Notes under the pieces: model-generated
What the model saw: the letters and a program-made list of their open reading frames with translations, nothing else
The model's database searches: none
What the model was told of the DNA's origin: nothing
Assembly (NCBI RefSeq): GCF_002929375.1
Contig: NZ_PJIP01000001.1
Coordinates: forward strand, 248,001 to 312,000
DNA from: Arthrobacter sp. DWC3
GTDB lineage: Bacteria; Actinomycetota; Actinomycetes; Actinomycetales; Micrococcaceae
Direction: 5' to 3'
DNA: 64,000 nt
Translations under genes and position numbers: made by a program
Shown here: piece after piece, positions 20,060-28,784 of the stretch
Layout: each line of letters starts with the position of its first letter
How positions within the stretch are numbered: position 1 is the first letter of the stretch

Positions 20060-20586
20060 AAGTCTTGCGGCCCTTCTCCTACAGCACATCGCGCAGTAGC
20101 CGGTCCCCTTACGTAACGCGAGACCAAGGAGCTGAGGTGTCTCGTCCAAGTGTCCCGTATCCCATCGGCAGTGAGACGGTAGCTGTAACTGCTTGTTGGA
20201 GGTCTAGAGGTTCACCTACAGGTGGGCGGCTTGGAGATCCACCCGGCCACAGGGGGATGACCCTGTGCACTCAGGCGCATCTAAGGCCCAATAGTCGCGG
20301 CCATATACACGCATTCGGCTCCGCGAGGACCAAGTCGTAATGGTGCTGGTGGACGCACGAGGCCGAGTTGCCGATAACAGCGCATATGACACGGACTTGC
20401 ACGGATGAGTAGTGCGGCTCGTGTGATTGGGCGCCCCTCCCTGCGCACGGAGCGAACCGCCCTGGGTTTGATGGAGGCTCTGGACACACCAGTAGATCAG
20501 GTCGGACTCTGGCCGTGTTGGGCGCACAGCCGGCAGGAACGAGGTAGGGGCGGCGCCGGTACGGGCCGGGCCACCGGCCTAGCTGA
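20060..20586. other. Gene-free stretch at left edge of accessory region
   Basis: 527 nt with broken short frames on both strands and no convincing gene. Composition is less biased at codon position 3 than the flanks. Together with the adjacent transposase remnant it looks like decayed mobile DNA. Confidence 0.5.
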
Positions 20587-20760
20587 GGGCGGGATCGATC
20601 CGGTGACCGGGGCCGTAACGTCATCGAGCGGCGTTTTTGCCACCTCAAGCAGTGGTGGGCCCTGGCCACCCGCTACGACATACATGCCGTCATCTACCAA
20701 GCTGCGGTCAGCCTCAACGCCGCCATCGCCTGGACCCAACAGTTAGCAGACATGCCTTAG
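20587..20760 (+). pseudogene. IS5-family transposase C-terminal remnant
   Basis: A frame of 57 codons reading GRNVIERRFCHLKQWWALAT, RYDIHAVIYQAAVSLNAAI and ending in TAG. This matches the extreme C-terminus of IS5-group DDE transposases, where the catalytic Glu lies in N(V/I)(V/I)ER followed by LKQ(W/F)RGLATRYDK. The frame is closed upstream by a TGA at 20584-20586 and no N-terminal part with the two Asp motifs is visible. Its stop overlaps the stop of the convergent HNH-like gene by three bases. Confidence 0.8.
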
Positions 20761-22496
20761 CCACTTTCACCAGTATGTCCAGCAGATTCGGTCGCCAGGC
20801 GCAGAACGTGGCTTAGGTGGTGCTCCGCCTGGGGTATTCCTTCGGGGATGCCGTCATCGTAATCGGAGGTCGTTGCGACCACATGTGGATATTGGATCGC
20901 AGCTGCACGGAGGACTGCTTCAACCGGAAACCAGGGCGCCAGTTCACGGTAGGAACGCTCAGCGCGCCGCGAACCGTCGACCCTGCTCTCACGTTCTAGC
21001 CAGGGGGCGCATGTGAGGAGGACGTCATCTAGACGCTCCGGTGCTGCGTCCAGCGCACCCTCAAGCGCAGCCTTCACCACCTCAGCTGACGTCCAATGCG
21101 ACCACGGGGTGAATATCTGCGTCCCATGCACGTAGTTCCCGACCCATGCGTTCTCGGTCGACCAGTCCTGGGCTGCGAGTTCTTTGAGAAGGCTATTGCG
21201 GGCCAGGTTGGCCAAATCGCCACGTTCGGTGTCGTTCATCTCTCGCCAAAGCTCCACCAACAAGGTGGCTGCAATGACCAATGGCCGGCGCGCACGGTCC
21301 TCATCAATGAGTGCTGTCACCTCTTCGTCGGTGGCGTTCCGGGCGACCGAGGCAGCAAGGCTGGCAACAGAACTTAACGCGAACCCGTAGGTGGACCACA
21401 CTTGGGGTATCAACGTCACCTCCTCGGCTGCCACAACGAGCTCAGCGCGCAGGTCGGGGTCATATGCTTTCGTTTTGACCCGGGACCATGGTCGGGCCCG
21501 CTCGAGGAGGGCGTTGTGGGCCGCCATTGCCTCAGCGAGAGCCAGGCGAGCCTCGTTCTCCTCGTTGACAATCGGTTCCGGCACAGTCGGGGGCGCCGGC
21601 GGGTTCTCCCCACGCAGTGATGCGGCGAGCCCACCGACCGCTGCACGCACCTCGGCGGCGGCGTCGCTCAAACGGTCAGTGTCTTCATACGGCGGTTCCC
21701 AAGGCCATATTGAGGCAGCAGCAAGGAGTTCGTCCGCAGCACGTGCCACCCAGTCGCACCACGGAGCTGACTGAACTGACGTGTGACGCGCGGTCGCAAC
21801 CTTCGCCAGGACGTCCTCGTACAACGGCCCCACTACCGCCCGCACCCCATCGAGCGCCAGGTGCACAACTCGTTCGTGCTGCTGCCGCTCCATGTTCGAC
21901 GGTTCCACGAACACACGATTACCCTCGTCGTCGTACACGAACATCATCGCGTTCGCCTCGGCACGCGTCCTCCGCCAAGCAGCAGCAGCCGCCGCCGGCC
22001 CGGGTCGGGTGCTCACAGCCCTGAGTGCGAACAACTCTGCAGCCTCAACGACCGATGTCAGCACCGGCGCCGCAATTACCGGAGAGTCGAACGAGACCGC
22101 CGACACGTCAGCCGCCTCGTTCTCGTCGATCGGCCAACCATGACGACGGTCCAGATACTCCTGAATCTGACAAACCCGCCACTCCTGCAACAACTCGGGC
22201 GAGAACCGCTTCTCGTGCTCGTCAATTTCGTATGAGTGCGGGATGCACATCAAGAGCAGGTTCTCGACCGACCGGTTATCCGCCGGTGACATCCCCGGCT
22301 TCCAGCGCGGTCCGCCCGGCTGTCGAGCGTGAATGTGCGAGACTCTACTGTTCAACACTGGTCGCACAACACCCGGTTCTTGCCGGTACAGCCATTGCGG
22401 GCACTCCGGCTGCGCACAGGTGAACGCATGTGAGTACAACTCGCGCACGGTCGCCAAAGTCGGCTTCGGGTGAGCAACTTCCTTTGCATCAGGCAT
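20757..22496 (-). CDS. HNH-like nuclease-domain protein, defence candidate
   Basis: A 579-aa protein with an N-terminal HNH-type domain (about residues 20-100). Cys pair: FTCAQPECPQW (C27, C32). First His: RVSHIHARQPGGPRW (H54). Asn: NRSVENLLLMC (N79). Last Cys/His: CIPHSYEID (C84, H87). The GPR and ID motifs are typical of HNH domains found with defence genes. Residues 110-579 are almost all helical and Ala-rich, with no family I recognise. The start is taken at ATG 22496 with AGGA upstream; a TTG start at 22532 is possible. It follows the SIR2 gene on the same strand after 211 nt and a terminator-like hairpin. It may cut DNA or RNA; the partnership with SIR2 is inferred from position only. 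Confidence 0.7.
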   Translation of the reverse strand: MPDAKEVAHPKPTLATVRELYSHAFTCAQPECPQWLYRQEPGVVRPVLNSRVSHIHARQPGGPRWKPGMSPADNRSVENLLLMCIPHSYEIDEHEKRFSPELLQEWRVCQIQEYLDRRHGWPIDENEAADVSAVSFDSPVIAAPVLTSVVEAAELFALRAVSTRPGPAAAAAAWRRTRAEANAMMFVYDDEGNRVFVEPSNMERQQHERVVHLALDGVRAVVGPLYEDVLAKVATARHTSVQSAPWCDWVARAADELLAAASIWPWEPPYEDTDRLSDAAAEVRAAVGGLAASLRGENPPAPPTVPEPIVNEENEARLALAEAMAAHNALLERARPWSRVKTKAYDPDLRAELVVAAEEVTLIPQVWSTYGFALSSVASLAASVARNATDEEVTALIDEDRARRPLVIAATLLVELWREMNDTERGDLANLARNSLLKELAAQDWSTENAWVGNYVHGTQIFTPWSHWTSAEVVKAALEGALDAAPERLDDVLLTCAPWLERESRVDGSRRAERSYRELAPWFPVEAVLRAAAIQYPHVVATTSDYDDGIPEGIPQAEHHLSHVLRLATESAGHTGESG

Positions 22497-22552
22497 ACCC
22501 AATCCTGACCCGTAGTCGCACACCAACGCCAACCTTCACCAGCCGAAGTGCC

Positions 22553-22574
22553 AAAAGCTGAGCGTTCAGCTTTG
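22553..22574 (-). terminator. Intrinsic-type terminator between SIR2 and HNH-like genes
   Basis: On the minus strand: 8-bp stem AAAGCTGA / TCAGCTTT with a four-base loop, its 3' arm running into TTTT. It is 134 nt after the SIR2 stop and 57 nt before the HNH-like start. It could end SIR2 transcription or limit read-through. Confidence 0.55.
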
Positions 22575-22707
22575 TGAGGGCAGCAGTGAGCCGCTGAGGG
22601 TAAATCGCAGACGGCCAGTTACGACGCTCCGACAACCACCGCGGCTCGATATCGTGTCGAGTAGCAGAGCTCCTCGAGAGGTCGATATTCCATTGCTCGG
22701 GGTCGTT

Positions 22708-25700
22708 TCATTCGGCAGCATTTAGCAACCCCTTCTCCGTCGCCGCGTCAACCAGTGGTTTGGCGACAGAGTCTCCGACGGCACCTCGTATCGTTTCGAC
22801 CAGTTTCCGCGCGCGGTACCTCATCATGTGATCTGAGCCGGTCGTGCTTCGGACCCGCTCCGCATAGAAAGCAACGAGTTCAGGGCCATAGTCGGCGAGG
22901 ACGTCATCCGGGAAATTCCCGTTGAAGAATCTCTCGCTGAGGCCGATGCTGTGCCCGCCAAGAAGCGTGGCGGCGGCAGGGACGAATTCACCGACGGTCG
23001 GGACGATGTCAGCCCAGCGTGCAAGCTCTCCGGCGGATGCGACCCGCGGCTGCCCTTCGAGGCGGCGTTCCAGGTGCTTTCCGAGCCACCGTCGCCACAC
23101 CTCGGCGCCGTCGACGCCGTCCTCACTAAGGAACCGGGCCACGGCTTCGGCGAAGCCGGCGGCATGCGAGCCGTTTGATGCGAGCACTGTCTGGTCAAGC
23201 AGGCGCCGTCGATCAGTGCTCGTGATACCTGCGTATGAAACCACGGAGGTCATGAATCCCAGGAAGATGTGATGCAGGGTTTGATCTTGCAACTCCTCGA
23301 GACGGTTGAGTTCGGCGACCATGCCGTCGAAGAGGCCGGCTGCAAGGATCCGGTCATTCCACCTGGGATGGTGCAGGAAGGGGTGCCAACCAAAGGCATG
23401 TCGCTGCGGATCGTTGAATAGCGGAAGCAGGTGCGCCGTCGTGAAGTCTGGGTCTGCGGCGAAGTAGAAAAACAGTTCTCCGGCAAGCGCGGGCTGAGTA
23501 GCGTCCAGTGCATCTTTGTTGCCGTTGAGCAACGCGACGAGCGCCTCGGACTCCTCATCGCTGAGTCCAGCCCATCCCTCACGGGAGTGTCTCCAGCGAC
23601 GATCGACCTCACCGCACCAGTACTGGGCCAGGAATCCCGGCCATGAGTTTAGGTAAAGCGGCGCGAACGACAGGGGGGTCGAGTCTTCTTGGTGCGTGAA
23701 TCCTGTGCCCTGCTCTCGCCACAGTGCTCGCGCCAGCTCGCGCATGGATGCGAGCAGCGGCGATTCATTTGTGTCGATCTGCTGTCGAATCTGATCAAGC
23801 AGGAAACGTCCGACCGCATCGGCGGAACCCTTGTCCGGCAGCAGTGTGTTGACGCGCTGGACAGCCCCAAGCCCGGAATCCTTTAGGTGGGCTTTGCCCC
23901 ATCCTTCAGCGATTGCGTGCCATAGGTCGAACTGCTGCTCATTGAGGCCGTCGTGACCGAGCACGGCGTCCCAGAGCAGCACGCCAAGATCCGGGCGTCG
24001 CTCAGCGGCCTCCTGCACGAGCCCGAGTGCATCTCGCCATTCGGGCTGATCGAAGTCGCGTTCGGAGTAGTCGTGGGACAGCAGGTCATCGAGTGCAGCG
24101 CTCATGTCTTGAGCAAGCGCCTGAATGAATTCCTCGATGTCTATCGGCGGTTTGCCCCCCCGGGTTCCGCTTGTCATCCAGCTATCGAAGTTTGGGTGCT
24201 CTCGCACTCCGAAGTCAGGGTTCTTCGCTTGGGCGGCGTCGAACGCGGTTCGCGCCTCAGCCCAATCAGGGTCGGCTTGCTTTAGCCATGCGAGCAAGTT
24301 GTAGATCGCATACCGGAAGTGGCGGTCGTGATCGGGAATGTCCTCGGGGTAGTCGGGTCCAACAGTGACGGCGTCGAGGATCCGCTGCTTCAAGGACGGC
24401 GTGGCAGTACCAATTGCAGTCACGAGAACCTGGTAGGTCTCGTGCTTCAGATCGTCTGCATAGAGCCCAGTGCGATCGAGGAGCCACGAGAGCTTGTCGT
24501 TCGCACTTCTCGCCGAATCGACAGCCACCAAATGCAAGGCCAATCGCCGCATAAGTGAGCGTTTCAGACTCCACCATCGATCCGGTAGATCCGGCCAGAC
24601 GGGCAGTGCCTTGATCCCGTATTGGCGGAGGCCGTCGATGACCGCATCGAGTGGCTCCCGCAGTTCGTCCTGGGCATGCGGCTCGATGGCAGATCGGTGA
24701 TACGCGAGTGGGTCCCAGCCTCGCTCGCCATGGTAGGCGTCGAGCAGGTCGTACGCTTCGCCGATAGCATTTTCCAAAACACTGCCGAGAGAGCAGTCCC
24801 CGGGGTCGGATTCCTGCACGATGAGCAGGATGTGCTGGGTCAGCGCGTAGTCCTCCGAGTTCCAGGTGATCTTCGCATCGGGGTGGGTCGTGTGTTCTGC
24901 GGACTCGTCGACGAACCAGCGCCGCTCCAACCTGAGGAACGGCCGCAGTGCTGTTCGCAGCACCGCGATGCTGGGTGCTGCCGAATCGGGTAGGAACGGT
25001 ATAAGGTAGTCGGTTCCGAGCGGCGCCGACTGTCCATGGATTGAGGTGGCGAGGAGTGCTTGCCATCGTTCTCCGGCAGCCGCATCCTGCTTGCTCAGGT
25101 CGTGGGCGACCCATGTGGCGGTTCGGTGTAGCGAGGCGGTCATTGACTGCCCGAGTCGTTGCATGGTCTGGAGGGCTGCACCGTTCAGCGTCGTTGACCC
25201 GATGAAGGTGCTTGCGAACCAGCTGCCGAGGATCGCTGTTGTGTCCGTAACGTCCGGCGGCGAGAACAGGGCTTTGAACTCAGGGAGATCTTCCAGCCAG
25301 GTCAGCCATTTGAGTTTGGGTTCGTCGGGCAGTGATGCCGTCGCGATCGCGAAGTCGCGGGTGCCATCTGTAGTCCGGAGACGATCACGGAGGTAGTCGC
25401 GATCGGGTAGTGGGAGTGCGGTTCCGCCGCCGATGATCGCCTGCACGCGTGACTGGTGGTCGGTGTGTCCCATCCGGGCGCGGCCGGCCCACGCGGTAAG
25501 CGCTCCCGTGAGCGCTTGATGATCGCGCCCGACCACCGGGTAGTTGATTGGCTGAATTCCCAGGTAGCCCCATTTGCTGTTCGACGGGTCGCTCGTGAAC
25601 GCGAACCGTTTAGAAGCCGCGGTCTTGCCGCTCGACGGCAGCCCGAGCGCTAGGTATCGCATGATCACGTCATCATGGCTGTAGCCGATGAATACCACCG

Positions 25701-26277
25701 TGAATCGATCGAACATGGGGAGGAGGAACCGTGCTGCCCACGCGTCGGTGATGTATGCGTGGCCGAAGTCACGGTCGGTGAGGATCATCTCCTCCTTCGG
25801 GCGCCGTACTGAGCCGTGCAGATGGACGAGCCCATCGAAGTCACGCCCGAGAGGTAACGCCGGGGCGTACCAGGTATCTGGGACAGTGATCGACCCGCTA
25901 CTTGCAGCAGACGCAAGGTGATCGTCGTAGTTGGTGGTCACCACACGGAATGCTCCTCCTATTCTCGCGAGCTCGACGAGCGCACCATGAAGCGGATTGA
26001 ACATCGACGTCGGGTCGGAAATCAGGGTGTGCGCATGGTGATGTGCGTCAAATCCCTGTGGCAGCGACTCCAACTGCCCAATGAAAAAGTCCAGTCCGCC
26101 GCGGTCCGAGAATGGGTGCGATGCCAATTGCGCCAGCTTTTTTGCAAGACTGTCAAATAAGGGGAGGTTCGAGGGGTTACCCAGCGAAGCGCCTGCACCG
26201 ACGAAAAATACGAGCTCGCCACGCTCATGGGCGTCGAGGATCTCGTCGGGCAGCTCGACGTCGCCGGTTATCCACAT
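22708..26277 (-). CDS. Large SIR2-domain protein, probable anti-phage NADase
   Basis: A 1189-aa cytoplasmic protein. Residues about 10-280 are a SIR2 domain with all key motifs: FFVGAGAS (24-31), TTNYDDHL with Asn116 and Asp118, the catalytic-type His in VHLHGS (H154), and VFIGYSHDD (195-203). The EMILTDRDFGHAYI segment is typical of defence sirtuins that destroy NAD+ rather than deacetylate. The remaining 900 residues are helical with many Trp and Leu, like the repeat-rich C-termini of defence-associated sirtuins (DSR1/DSR2) and DUF4020-type SIR2 proteins; this match is from memory, not a search. The ATG shares one base with the stop of a 33-codon ORF (TGATG), so translation is coupled. No trans-membrane segment. 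Expected role: abortive infection by NAD+ depletion after phage sensing by the C-terminal part. Confidence 0.85.
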   Translation of the reverse strand: MWITGDVELPDEILDAHERGELVFFVGAGASLGNPSNLPLFDSLAKKLAQLASHPFSDRGGLDFFIGQLESLPQGFDAHHHAHTLISDPTSMFNPLHGALVELARIGGAFRVVTTNYDDHLASAASSGSITVPDTWYAPALPLGRDFDGLVHLHGSVRRPKEEMILTDRDFGHAYITDAWAARFLLPMFDRFTVVFIGYSHDDVIMRYLALGLPSSGKTAASKRFAFTSDPSNSKWGYLGIQPINYPVVGRDHQALTGALTAWAGRARMGHTDHQSRVQAIIGGGTALPLPDRDYLRDRLRTTDGTRDFAIATASLPDEPKLKWLTWLEDLPEFKALFSPPDVTDTTAILGSWFASTFIGSTTLNGAALQTMQRLGQSMTASLHRTATWVAHDLSKQDAAAGERWQALLATSIHGQSAPLGTDYLIPFLPDSAAPSIAVLRTALRPFLRLERRWFVDESAEHTTHPDAKITWNSEDYALTQHILLIVQESDPGDCSLGSVLENAIGEAYDLLDAYHGERGWDPLAYHRSAIEPHAQDELREPLDAVIDGLRQYGIKALPVWPDLPDRWWSLKRSLMRRLALHLVAVDSARSANDKLSWLLDRTGLYADDLKHETYQVLVTAIGTATPSLKQRILDAVTVGPDYPEDIPDHDRHFRYAIYNLLAWLKQADPDWAEARTAFDAAQAKNPDFGVREHPNFDSWMTSGTRGGKPPIDIEEFIQALAQDMSAALDDLLSHDYSERDFDQPEWRDALGLVQEAAERRPDLGVLLWDAVLGHDGLNEQQFDLWHAIAEGWGKAHLKDSGLGAVQRVNTLLPDKGSADAVGRFLLDQIRQQIDTNESPLLASMRELARALWREQGTGFTHQEDSTPLSFAPLYLNSWPGFLAQYWCGEVDRRWRHSREGWAGLSDEESEALVALLNGNKDALDATQPALAGELFFYFAADPDFTTAHLLPLFNDPQRHAFGWHPFLHHPRWNDRILAAGLFDGMVAELNRLEELQDQTLHHIFLGFMTSVVSYAGITSTDRRRLLDQTVLASNGSHAAGFAEAVARFLSEDGVDGAEVWRRWLGKHLERRLEGQPRVASAGELARWADIVPTVGEFVPAAATLLGGHSIGLSERFFNGNFPDDVLADYGPELVAFYAERVRSTTGSDHMMRYRARKLVETIRGAVGDSVAKPLVDAATEKGLLNAAE

Positions 26278-26378
26278 CAGGGAACGACCTCGGTGTCGTG
26301 GTTGAGCACGATCACCGACGTGCCCTGAAGGTGCTGTGGAGTATCTCGAATCAGCTCGCCGGGGGAGGCAGTGTTCAT
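26277..26378 (-). CDS. 33-residue small ORF coupled to the SIR2 gene
   Basis: ATG at 26378 with GAAGG four bases upstream, 33 codons, and a TGA whose last base is the first base of the SIR2 start (TGATG). The peptide begins MNTASPGELIRDTPQHLQGT and ends with a short hydrophobic strand-like stretch and VVP. It has no membrane segment. It could be a leader peptide that sets SIR2 translation or a small partner protein. I do not recognise it. Confidence 0.5.
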   Translation of the reverse strand: MNTASPGELIRDTPQHLQGTSVIVLNHDTEVVP

Positions 26379-27139
26379 GTTCCCTTCAGTAGTCCGCGCG
26401 AACGTCACGTTGTCTCCTCGTACCCTCTGGCTAAGCGCCCCAGTGTCGCTTGCTGACTACAAGTGTCCCGCAACACAGCAACGGTGTGCCTCGACCGTCA
26501 CCATATGGTGTAGTCCTCGTCGGCATGCCTGGCATTGAAAAGAGAATCGGCCGCTACCCAGCCCTACAGCCGTATCGGCTTCACCAATGAATGTCGGCCA
26601 CTCACACCCGCTGAACTCACCGCCGTCCTCGCCCAAGGGCTCCCGACCAGCAACACAACAGTTGACCCTCTCGCTTACATCACCACAATCGCGACTACAT
26701 CACGACGGTCGCGACCATCTACTGCTTCACGGGCGAGACCTTCCGCTTCGTCGACCGGCTCATTATTCAAACCGAACGCCTCTAGTCCCTCAACAACCTC
26801 AGCGCCCTCACACTCGATGTTTTCGACGCTACTCGCGAACACGCCTCATCGGCCATTATCCGCTGCGGAAACAGGGCTATGTACCACTGCGACTCGCAAG
26901 CCCGGCGTGTACCTCACGACCACGGACCAATCGGAGTTGTCCAGTCAAACGATCCCTTGACCGGACTGCCGGCAGGGTTAGGTAGGGAGTCGTTGAGCCC
27001 CCAGTTGAGTGGGGGGCGTGCGGCCACGCTTCATCTCAGCAATGTGTCGCACAGGGTCCGTTCTCACGAAAAGGCAGAGTAGCGTTTGATGAGCGGAACG
27101 GGTGTTCCTATAGAAGGTAATCGGCTCGACTAGTGCAAC
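26379..27139. other. Gene-poor stretch with decayed coding sequence
   Basis: 761 nt. The right part of the SIR2 promoter lies here. On the plus strand, around 26690-26780, there is a frame reading YITTVATIYCFTGETFRFVD that looks coding but is closed by a TAG and lacks a start, and the near-repeat TACATCACCACAATCGCGAC / TACATCACGACGGTCGCGAC precedes it. I take this as the remnant of an unknown gene. Confidence 0.4.
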
Positions 27140-28062
27140 TTACTTGGTTAGGCCGAAGTCCAGGTCCAGGCACTCCGGGCTGGTCAGTTCCCGCCAGGCC
27201 GATGTTACCCGGGCGCTTGGAAGTGACGTAGCGATCGGCATCCGGTCGACGGCGATCAGCTGAGCGAGGTCCAATCCGGTCAGCACAGCGAGGTCTCGGA
27301 TGGGGACCTGGAAGGTCCGGAACGGACCCAGCGGGGGAGCGTCCCCCTCATCCACTGCGCCCGGCCGCGGCACGTCCGGGAGGTCCTTGAGCTGTGACGT
27401 CTGATCGACGACGTACCCGGTGGCGGCCAGTGATCCGCTTTCGAGAAACACGGCGATCTTGAAGAACCGCAGCGGGATCTCCACGCCCCGGTACATGGGG
27501 TCGACGTCGCTGAAGATCGGGTCCGGTGAACACGGTCAGGCGCCGGCCGTTGTCGGCGGCGTTCTCCAGCAGGTAGGTCTCAAGTCCCAGCCACAGTTCG
27601 AGTCCCTGGTTGAACCTCGCCGCCTGCGGGGCGGCGTTCGTGTAGTGGAAGGGTGTCCTCGTTCGCCCGGGCGGCTTCGGCGTGGGTGTCGCCCCAGACG
27701 GCGGAGGCGCGGCGGACGAGGTGGCCGCGGTCGATGTCGTTGCGGGCGTAAACCCGCTCCCCGGTCTGTTGGTCCTCGGGCAGGCGCGGATCGAGGCGCC
27801 AGTCGATGCCGGAGCGGTCGAGGTCCATCAGCTTCTTCCCGTCGATGCCGAGCGCCGTGATCGCGGCGAGGCGTTTGTCGGGGCGCATCAGCACCGAGAA
27901 GTGCGTGTAGGGCAGCAGGACCGTCTCGACGTCGTCGAGGTTTGGGATGGGCATCCGGCGGCCCAGGAAGTTCTCGTCGAAGCCTTCACGGTCTGAAAGG
28001 TTCTCGCCGGCGGCAACGGCAGAACGGGTGATTAAGTGTGGTTCGGGCAGGGAGGCGTCCAT
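27140..28062 (-). pseudogene. DNA/RNA non-specific endonuclease with two frameshifts
   Basis: Member of the Serratia nuclease / NUC1 family. The active-site motif is NDIDRGHLVRRAS, with the catalytic His in DRGH. The reading frame changes twice. After ARANEDT (about 27645) an extra C in ACACCCTT shifts the frame; the expected FHYTNAAPQAARFNQGLELW then follows in the next frame. After RRLTVFTGP (about 27518) another extra C in GGACCCGA shifts it again, and IFSDVDPMYRGVEIPLRFFK continues to the TAA at 27140. Restoring both gives a full-length enzyme of about 306 aa. ATG 28062 is the start. No signal peptide is seen. Either a real pseudogene or two single-base errors in C runs. Confidence 0.85.
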
Positions 28063-28104
28063 CGGCCGAAGGTACCAGCGGTGAGTGACAGGCAGGTGAA
28101 TGCG

Positions 28105-28488
28105 TTAGACCTTGACCGGTGCAACAGGGTGGCGGCGTTGTACGCGGAAGATCGCGATCTCTTTGCCTACCCCGTACCCGCACGCGGATGCGGGCACGAT
28201 CGCGAGAGCGAGTCCCTGCCAGGGAGGCGACAGCAGGAGCAGGACGGCCAGCCCAGCGAAGATCAGGGCGTAAATCGGCCAGTCCGGTCCGCGAACACCA
28301 GTGAAGAGACCGACGACACCGCCGACCACGAGCCCCGCTCCGGCGACGACCAGGGAATACGGGAAGACCGCGCGGGGTATGGCGGTGAAGAGAAAGATCA
28401 GCAGCCCGACGAAAGGCACCAGGGGGATCAATAGACAGAGCCAGAAATCACGGGTGCTCCGACGTGGATCCTGCTTCTGTTCTTTCAC
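28105..28488 (-). CDS. Small four-helix membrane protein
   Basis: A 127-aa membrane protein with four hydrophobic segments (WLCLLIPLVPFVGLLIFLFT; PYSLVVAGAGLVVGGVVGLF; YALIFAGLAVLLLL; GLALAIVPASACGYGVG) after a charged N-terminus. GTG 28488 follows a GGGGG stretch. No family recognised. Its stop is 42 nt before the start of the frameshifted nuclease gene on the same strand, so the two may have formed an operon. Confidence 0.65.
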   Translation of the reverse strand: MKEQKQDPRRSTRDFWLCLLIPLVPFVGLLIFLFTAIPRAVFPYSLVVAGAGLVVGGVVGLFTGVRGPDWPIYALIFAGLAVLLLLSPPWQGLALAIVPASACGYGVGKEIAIFRVQRRHPVAPVKV

Positions 28489-28557
28489 AACAACCCCCGT
28501 ACGTTGATCTGCTCAGTCTAAGTGCCGCCCATTTACAGTTGCTACTGACGCCGGACA

Positions 28558-28725
28558 TCACTGGGTCGTGGTGGGGTGCGAGGCGATCCATCGCCGGGCG
28601 TCGAGGTTCGCGATGCGCCGATATAGGGTGGCACGGGACATACCGAGGTCGCGGGCTCGGAATGACGCCCACACCCCCGGCAACGGCCGCGGGCTCGTGG
28701 TGATAAGTGTCTGATAAGTCTCCAA
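28558..28725 (-). CDS. Possible HTH fragment (recombinase-like)
   Basis: An open frame of about 55 codons containing SFRARDLGMSRATLYRRIAN, a helix-turn-helix of the kind at the C-terminus of serine recombinases or in small MerR/resolvase-like regulators. No ATG or ribosome binding site is seen (TTG 28725 or an internal GTG would have to serve), and it lies in the 5' region of the divergent secreted-protein gene. Probably a remnant. Confidence 0.3.
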   Translation of the reverse strand: METYQTLITTSPRPLPGVWASFRARDLGMSRATLYRRIANLDARRWIASHPTTTQ

Positions 28726-28784
28726 TAAGAGGGTGGGAGCAGACTCGTCCCATCGAGCTAGCCCACCCCTTAGATCAGGAGAAG

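Noticed and set aside
27580-28062. Reading the nuclease as two separate genes
   Set aside because: The missing middle is present in a third frame and joins both halves exactly, so it is one frameshifted gene.
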